Assembly: GCA_022821935.1 (NCBI GenBank)
Contig: JAJECR010000353.1
Location: forward strand, 1-17,108
Direction of reading: 5' to 3'
From: Candidatus Latescibacterota bacterium
GTDB lineage: Bacteria > JAAXHH01
DNA: 17,108 bases
Shown here: positions 13,293 to 17,108 of the stretch, one piece after another
Numbering within the stretch: position 1 is the stretch's first letter
How the letters are laid out: each line of letters opens with the position of its first letter
Position numbers and translations under genes: made by a program
The notes under the pieces: generated by a model
What the model was told of the DNA's origin: nothing
The model's database searches: none
Seen by the model: only the letters and a program-made list of their open reading frames with translations

Positions 13293-14966
13293 TCAGGCAT
13301 GTTCCACCACGGCCAGGGTGACGTCGTCGCACTGCCGGGACCCCGCGGCGAACTCGAATACCTTCGTGATAACGGTGTCCTTCAAATCTCCCGCGTTCTG
13401 ACCCCTGTGCTCGGTCAACAGGGATTCGAGCCTGTGCTCCTCGTACAGTTCGCCGGACGGGCCGGCCGCTTCGGTGACGCCGTCGGTATACAAGACCAGC
13501 CTGGTCCCGGGTTCGAACCGTACCGTTTCAGCCTCGAAGGAAACGGCCGTGATCCCAAGCGGAGGCGTGACGGAGGCCAGTTTTCGAATCGGCCCGGTCC
13601 GTGACAGGAGCATGGGCGGATTGTGCCCGGCGTTGCAATAGCTCAGGGTTTGCGTCCGGGTATCGATATCGGCGTGGAAGAAGGTAATGAACTGGCTCTC
13701 CGCGGAGTGGTGGATCATGTATTCGTTCAATCTGCCTATGCGTTCCACCAGCGGTATGCCCATGTCGATAAGCGTGGTCAGCATGGTCTTGCAGGCGACC
13801 ATCAGCAGGGCGCTGGACGGGCCGTGGCCGGTCACGTCGGCGATCGTTACTGTCAGCACATCGTCGTCCAAGGGAATGAAGTCGTAGTAATCCCCGCCGA
13901 TTTCCTCGCAGGACACGTGAGCCCCAGCGCATGCGAGCGCATTGAAGGCATAGCTTTCGCCCGGCAGCAGGCCCGCCTGTATCTCGCCGGCCAGGGCCAG
14001 TTCCTTGTCCATCGCGCTCTTAGCCACGGCCGCGTCGAACAGCCTCAGATTATCGATCTTGATTGCGGCCAGGTTGGCCGCCGCGCTCACCAGGCCAAGA
14101 TGATCCACGGTAAACCGGACGGTCGGGTCTGATGAATCGAGGTACACCAGGCCGAATACGCGGTCCTCGTGCCACAGAGGCGCGCACAGGATGGACGCGA
14201 GCCCGCGGACGATAACGCTTTGCCGGTCCCTGAACCGGTCATCTTCCATGGCGTTGGTGGTAATCGACGCCATGCGGTTCTCCAGGGCCTGGTTCACCGC
14301 GGTCGTGCTGATCGAGATCGTCCGGTCTGCTTCGCCGGTCCGCGTGGTGAGCGCACGGGTCTCCAGTTCATACCCCGATTCGGACTCCCTGGGATGAACG
14401 ATCGCGCAGCAGTCCGCCTCCAGCCACTCCAGCAGACGCCGGGTCACCAGGTCTCCCAGCTCCGCTTCGCTGCGCACCGTCATGACGGCCTTGCTCAGCG
14501 CCGTAAGCTTTAGCAGTTCTCCGTCGGCGTCGGCGCTGGTGTCACGGCGTCCGCGGCCCGGTGTTCCGCCGGGTGTGCGGCCGGCCAGCGTGTACGGAAG
14601 CTGATCCGCCCGGAAGAGGGACGGCTGCGCCCCGGAGTCGCCCGTGCCTGCGGCGGACTCCGCCCCCGCGGGTTCACCTGCCTCGAAGGCCAGGATCGTC
14701 TGGCCTATCCGGATATGGTCTCCCGGAAGCAACGGGGCAGGCTCGCCGCCAACGGGATGATCGTTGACGTAGGTCCCGTTCCGGCTGCCCAGGTCCGCGA
14801 TTACGTAGCCTGACGCCTCCGTTTCGATACGGGCATGCAGCTTCGAAACGCCTCGGTCGCCGCGTATGGCGATGTCGACCTCGCCGGACCGGCCCAGGGT
14901 GGTGGTATCCCGCGACAGGACATACACTTGCTGGTCTTTGGCGTGCAACAACTTCAGGTAGGGCAC
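13293..14966 (-). CDS. FHA-GAF-PP2C (RsbU/SpoIIE-like) serine phosphatase
   Basis: This is a 557-residue cytoplasmic signalling protein with no membrane segment. An FHA domain, which binds phosphothreonine peptides, covers about 1-95 (LGRSGEVD, SKLHARI, GSRNGTYVN). A low-complexity linker follows to about 145. A GAF-like sensor domain spans about 150-305. A signalling helix ends in AGEIQAGLLP. The PP2C/SpoIIE phosphatase fills about 345-555, with metal-binding acidic residues in EEIGGDYYDF (D359), DVTGHG (D377), YTDGVTEA (D495) and CDDVT (D547/D548). Such phosphatases often act on anti-anti-sigma factors or on Ser/Thr-kinase targets, but no kinase or anti-sigma gene is in the window. The start is GTG with GGAG 7 nt upstream. 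It lies 61 bp behind the dehydrogenase gene and may share its transcript. Confidence 0.93.
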   Translation of the reverse strand: MPYLKLLHAKDQQVYVLSRDTTTLGRSGEVDIAIRGDRGVSKLHARIETEASGYVIADLGSRNGTYVNDHPVGGEPAPLLPGDHIRIGQTILAFEAGEPAGAESAAGTGDSGAQPSLFRADQLPYTLAGRTPGGTPGRGRRDTSADADGELLKLTALSKAVMTVRSEAELGDLVTRRLLEWLEADCCAIVHPRESESGYELETRALTTRTGEADRTISISTTAVNQALENRMASITTNAMEDDRFRDRQSVIVRGLASILCAPLWHEDRVFGLVYLDSSDPTVRFTVDHLGLVSAAANLAAIKIDNLRLFDAAVAKSAMDKELALAGEIQAGLLPGESYAFNALACAGAHVSCEEIGGDYYDFIPLDDDVLTVTIADVTGHGPSSALLMVACKTMLTTLIDMGIPLVERIGRLNEYMIHHSAESQFITFFHADIDTRTQTLSYCNAGHNPPMLLSRTGPIRKLASVTPPLGITAVSFEAETVRFEPGTRLVLYTDGVTEAAGPSGELYEEHRLESLLTEHRGQNAGDLKDTVITKVFEFAAGSRQCDDVTLAVVEHA

Positions 14967-15027
14967 GGATGTGCTCCGATTCGTGCGGTTATAGTTGAAT
15001 AACCGGCAGCGCCATGCGACATCGGAC

Positions 15028-16263
15028 CTATGACCCCGGTTCGTTTCTCAGGTCGAAGGCCACCTTGACGGCCCCGTGCCGCCCGGCTTCCAGGGCCCGG
15101 CCTATGGCCTTCCGGTATTCCCTCAAGGGGAAGAGGTCCGTCACGAGGGATTTCAGGTCGACCTTCCCCGATTCCAGCAGTCCGATCGACAGGTCGAAAG
15201 TCCGGATGGACCGCCCGTCGAGTTCTTCCGTCCCGTAGGCGTAGGCCCCCCGCACCTTCAATTCCTTGTACCACACCGCCGTCCAGTCGATCCCGGACGG
15301 TATGCCCGGCATGCCCACCACGGTGACGCTGCCGCCGGAACCGGTCAACCGGAGCGCGTCGTCGATGGTCCGCGACGAACCGACGCAATCGAAGGTCCGG
15401 TCCACGCCGCCGATGAATACGGGACGCCCGATCTCGGGACGGTGGATCTCCGCGCCAGTCTCTTCGCTGACCGTTTCGTAGAGTTCTTCGTCCCGCCCGA
15501 TGACGCGGTCGGCGCCCAGGGCGGCCGCCATGGCCTGCTGATGGGGATAACGGGCGGTGGCGAGGATGCGGCACTTCCCGCCCAGGGCCCGGATGGCCGC
15601 GATGGTGAGGAGTCCAACGGCGCCGCAGCCGATTACCAGTATGGTCTCGTCGGCGGCCGGGAGAGATTTAAGCACGGCGTGCAGGCAGCAGCTGAAGGGC
15701 TCGACCAGGACCGCTTCCTCGTCCGAGAGCCTATCTGGTACCCTGTGGACCTGGAAGGGATGCGCCACCAGCGACGTACTCCATCCACCACCCGTATCCC
15801 TGCAGTACCCGGTCTGTATTCCAGGGGAAATGTCTCCGTGCATGACCATCTCGCACAGGCCGAAAGCACCTTCCCGGCACGACGGACACGGCGGGTGGAT
15901 ACCCCGCACGGGACAGCAGAGACCGGGTTCGATCACCACGCGGTCACCCCGCGAAACGTCCCCGGGAGCGGAACCGGTCTCCAGGACCTCGCCCACCACT
16001 TCGTGTCCCAGGACGAAAGGCGCGGAGATGAGGGGAGAAAAATAGGGGCTTCCCTTCGCCCGTATGGTGGAAAGGTCCGATCCGCAGATTCCGCTCACGA
16101 GCGGCCTGACGCGCATCCATTCGGGGGTCGGAAGCGCCGGAGGATCGACGTCCGCCATGCGAATGCACGACAGCGCGCCGGTGGCCGGCCCCGGTCGCCG
16201 GTGGCCGAGGGTGCGGACGAACAGGTAACGGGGTACGCTCTTGATGTATTGTACCGCTTTCAT
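15028..16263 (-). CDS. Zinc-dependent medium-chain alcohol/polyol dehydrogenase-like protein
   Basis: The protein has 411 residues and belongs to the MDR superfamily, which oxidises alcohols with NAD(P)+. Catalytic zinc ligands are C60 in GICGSD, H87-E88 in LGHEVVGE and E188 in LVEPFS. The structural-zinc lobe has Cys at 116/117, 126, 129 and 137; the gap between the first and second ligands is wider than in the classic CxxCxxC pattern. The dinucleotide-binding motif is IGCGAVG (211-217). About 45 residues precede the core, more than usual. The ATG at 16263 overlaps the stop of the preceding HAD gene as ATGA, so the two are coupled. A longer frame to 16401 would run inside the HAD gene and has no family support. 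The substrate is unknown. Confidence 0.9.
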   Translation of the reverse strand: MKAVQYIKSVPRYLFVRTLGHRRPGPATGALSCIRMADVDPPALPTPEWMRVRPLVSGICGSDLSTIRAKGSPYFSPLISAPFVLGHEVVGEVLETGSAPGDVSRGDRVVIEPGLCCPVRGIHPPCPSCREGAFGLCEMVMHGDISPGIQTGYCRDTGGGWSTSLVAHPFQVHRVPDRLSDEEAVLVEPFSCCLHAVLKSLPAADETILVIGCGAVGLLTIAAIRALGGKCRILATARYPHQQAMAAALGADRVIGRDEELYETVSEETGAEIHRPEIGRPVFIGGVDRTFDCVGSSRTIDDALRLTGSGGSVTVVGMPGIPSGIDWTAVWYKELKVRGAYAYGTEELDGRSIRTFDLSIGLLESGKVDLKSLVTDLFPLREYRKAIGRALEAGRHGAVKVAFDLRNEPGS

Positions 16264-17108
16264 ACATGGGTCCAGTGAACGACTTCCCAGCCGCCGTCTT
16301 CCGCGGCTTTCTTCAGCTTCCCGCCCGGGTTCACCGCGACGGCGTGCCCTACCACGCTCAACATAGGCTGGTCCGAACTGCTGTCGGCATAGGCATAGCA
16401 CCGGGCCAGGTCGATGCCGCGGCGCCCGGCGTACTCCCGGACGATCCGCGCCTTCGCATCGTCGCCGATGGGCGGCCCTTCCGTCTCCCCGGTCAGGCGG
16501 CCGTCGGCTTCCTTCATGGACAGGGCGATGAGGTCATCCGCCTTGGTGTACTCCGCCAGCGGCTCCATGATGAAATCGAGCGACCCCGTGACCAGGACCA
16601 CGCGCTCGCCCCGTTGCTGGTGCGCCCGTATGCGATCGACGGCGCCGGTGTACATGCGCGGACGCATGACCTCTTCGAAGAGCCGTTCGCTTCGGGAAAC
16701 GCAGTCCCCGCGCAACAAACCCCGGTATTGCCGGTAGAACGCCTGGATGAAACGGCTCCGGCTGATCTTGTCCAGCACGATGTAATAGACGACTTTCGGC
16801 AGAAATCCGATGGTCCAGAGGAGGCGGCGCGGCGCGGAATAACCCCAGGTCCGGTAGAAAGCGTAGTAGTGTACGATCGTCGCGTCCACGATGGTGCCGT
16901 CCACATCGAAGAAGGCCGTGGCGGCGTGTTCCCGGCCGTTTCCGGCGCGTCCCGGCCGCCGATCGGCCGACCCTTCAGATACGGACCCGCCCGGGCGGTC
17001 TGATGCGGACCCACCCAGGCGCTCGGTACGGTCCGGGCGGTCCAGGCGGTCCAGGCGGTCCAGGCGGTCCGCGATATACAGATAGCCGTCCCGGTCGATG
17101 CGCCCGAT
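16260..17108 (-). CDS. C-terminal HAD-IB phosphatase domain of a larger multidomain protein, 5'-truncated by window edge
   Basis: The last roughly 215 residues are a HAD subfamily IB phosphatase. Motif I is FFDVDGTIVD, motif II VTGSLDF, the motif III Lys lies in DDAKARIV, and motif IV is YADSSSDQPML. Calling the GTG at 16904 the start would cut motif I between its two Asp residues, so it must be wrong. Upstream in the same frame there is no stop and no ATG, GTG or TTG up to the window edge. The frame there reads about 50 residues of Asp/Arg/Gly-rich linker, preceded by IGRIDRDGYLYIADR. This resembles the C-terminal hinge of AMP-binding acyl-CoA synthetases (GDIGRxDxDGYLYIxDR), but an NHL-type beta-propeller strand cannot be excluded. 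HAD-IB domains occur fused to lipid enzymes, so a lipid or acyl role is a reasonable guess. It overlaps the dehydrogenase gene by 4 bp. Confidence 0.85.
   Translation of the reverse strand: MGRIDRDGYLYIADRLDRLDRLDRPDRTERLGGSASDRPGGSVSEGSADRRPGRAGNGREHAATAFFDVDGTIVDATIVHYYAFYRTWGYSAPRRLLWTIGFLPKVVYYIVLDKISRSRFIQAFYRQYRGLLRGDCVSRSERLFEEVMRPRMYTGAVDRIRAHQQRGERVVLVTGSLDFIMEPLAEYTKADDLIALSMKEADGRLTGETEGPPIGDDAKARIVREYAGRRGIDLARCYAYADSSSDQPMLSVVGHAVAVNPGGKLKKAAEDGGWEVVHWTHV
16981..17020 (-). repeat. Imperfect 24-bp-period direct repeat in the HAD linker
   Basis: On the + strand ACGGACCCGCCCGGGCG (16981-16997) recurs as GCGGACCCACCCAGGC from 17005. The period of 24 bp keeps the frame. It encodes part of the Gly/Ser/Asp/Arg linker before the HAD domain. 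Confidence 0.5.
17031..17066 (-). repeat. 9-bp tandem repeat encoding (Asp-Arg-Leu/Pro)n in the linker before the HAD domain
   Basis: On the + strand GTCCGGGCG is followed by three perfect copies of GTCCAGGCG. On the coding strand this is GAC CGC CTG repeated, giving DRLDRLDRPDR after IADRLDR. The unit GGACCGCCT is the same core as the rsmD repeats at the other end of the window (GGTCCGCCT). Confidence 0.85.

Noticed and set aside
16264..16401. Start of the zinc dehydrogenase at 16401
   Set aside because: The added residues are Arg-rich shadow translation inside the HAD gene. The ATG at 16263 gives an ATGA overlap.
16902..16904. GTG at 16904 as the start of the HAD gene
   Set aside because: It is the Val of the catalytic DVDGT motif, so starting there would lose the nucleophile Asp.
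17031..17066. CRISPR-like array from the 9-bp repeats
   Set aside because: Units are 9 bp, contiguous, without spacers and within an open reading frame.

Overview
The window is high-GC bacterial chromosome with short gaps and many overlapping genes. Genes on the + strand fill 1-13229, and genes on the - strand fill 13293-17108. The heptose adenylyltransferase implies a Gram-negative envelope with heptose-containing LPS. The mix of core genes with a PhyH dioxygenase, a Gfo/Idh/MocA oxidoreductase and an AhpD-like protein resembles what I recall from uncultured high-GC phyla such as Latescibacterota or Poribacteria. That placement is a guess from gene content, not something the sequence proves.

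Region 1 (1-8289) is mostly housekeeping. It holds the 3' part of rsmD (16S rRNA methylation) overlapping coaD (coenzyme A synthesis), then a class I aspartate aminotransferase. A NYN-domain protein with an unrecognised N-terminal half follows, then malate and isocitrate dehydrogenases (TCA pair), the ribosome-assembly GTPase Obg and DprA.

Region 2 (8290-13229) starts with a candidate sigma70 promoter and rfaE2. The last codons of rfaE2 are duplicated just behind the gene. Next come a 101-residue protein of unknown function translationally coupled to a PhyH-family Fe(II)/2-oxoglutarate dioxygenase, an APC-family amino acid permease, an AhpD-like protein overlapping the permease, and a Gfo/Idh/MocA oxidoreductase.

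The AhpD-like gene is the main discovery. It looks split by an in-frame TGA at 11766-11768, but the TGA sits exactly where AhpD has its peroxide-reacting cysteine (E79, C91-V-Y-U94, H98). A bulged 14-bp hairpin with a GUU loop lies 17 nt behind it, which fits a bacterial SECIS element. I read 11487-12071 as one selenoprotein gene.

Region 3 (13293-17108, - strand) holds, in transcription order, the end of a multidomain protein with a C-terminal HAD-IB phosphatase domain, a zinc-dependent MDR dehydrogenase overlapping it by 4 bp, and an FHA-GAF-PP2C (RsbU/SpoIIE-like) phosphatase. A degenerate 9-bp repeat, roughly GGWCCGCYT, occurs inside coding sequence at both ends of the window. No rRNA, tRNA, CRISPR array, insertion sequence or phage gene was seen, and no gene-free stretch exceeds about 140 bp.
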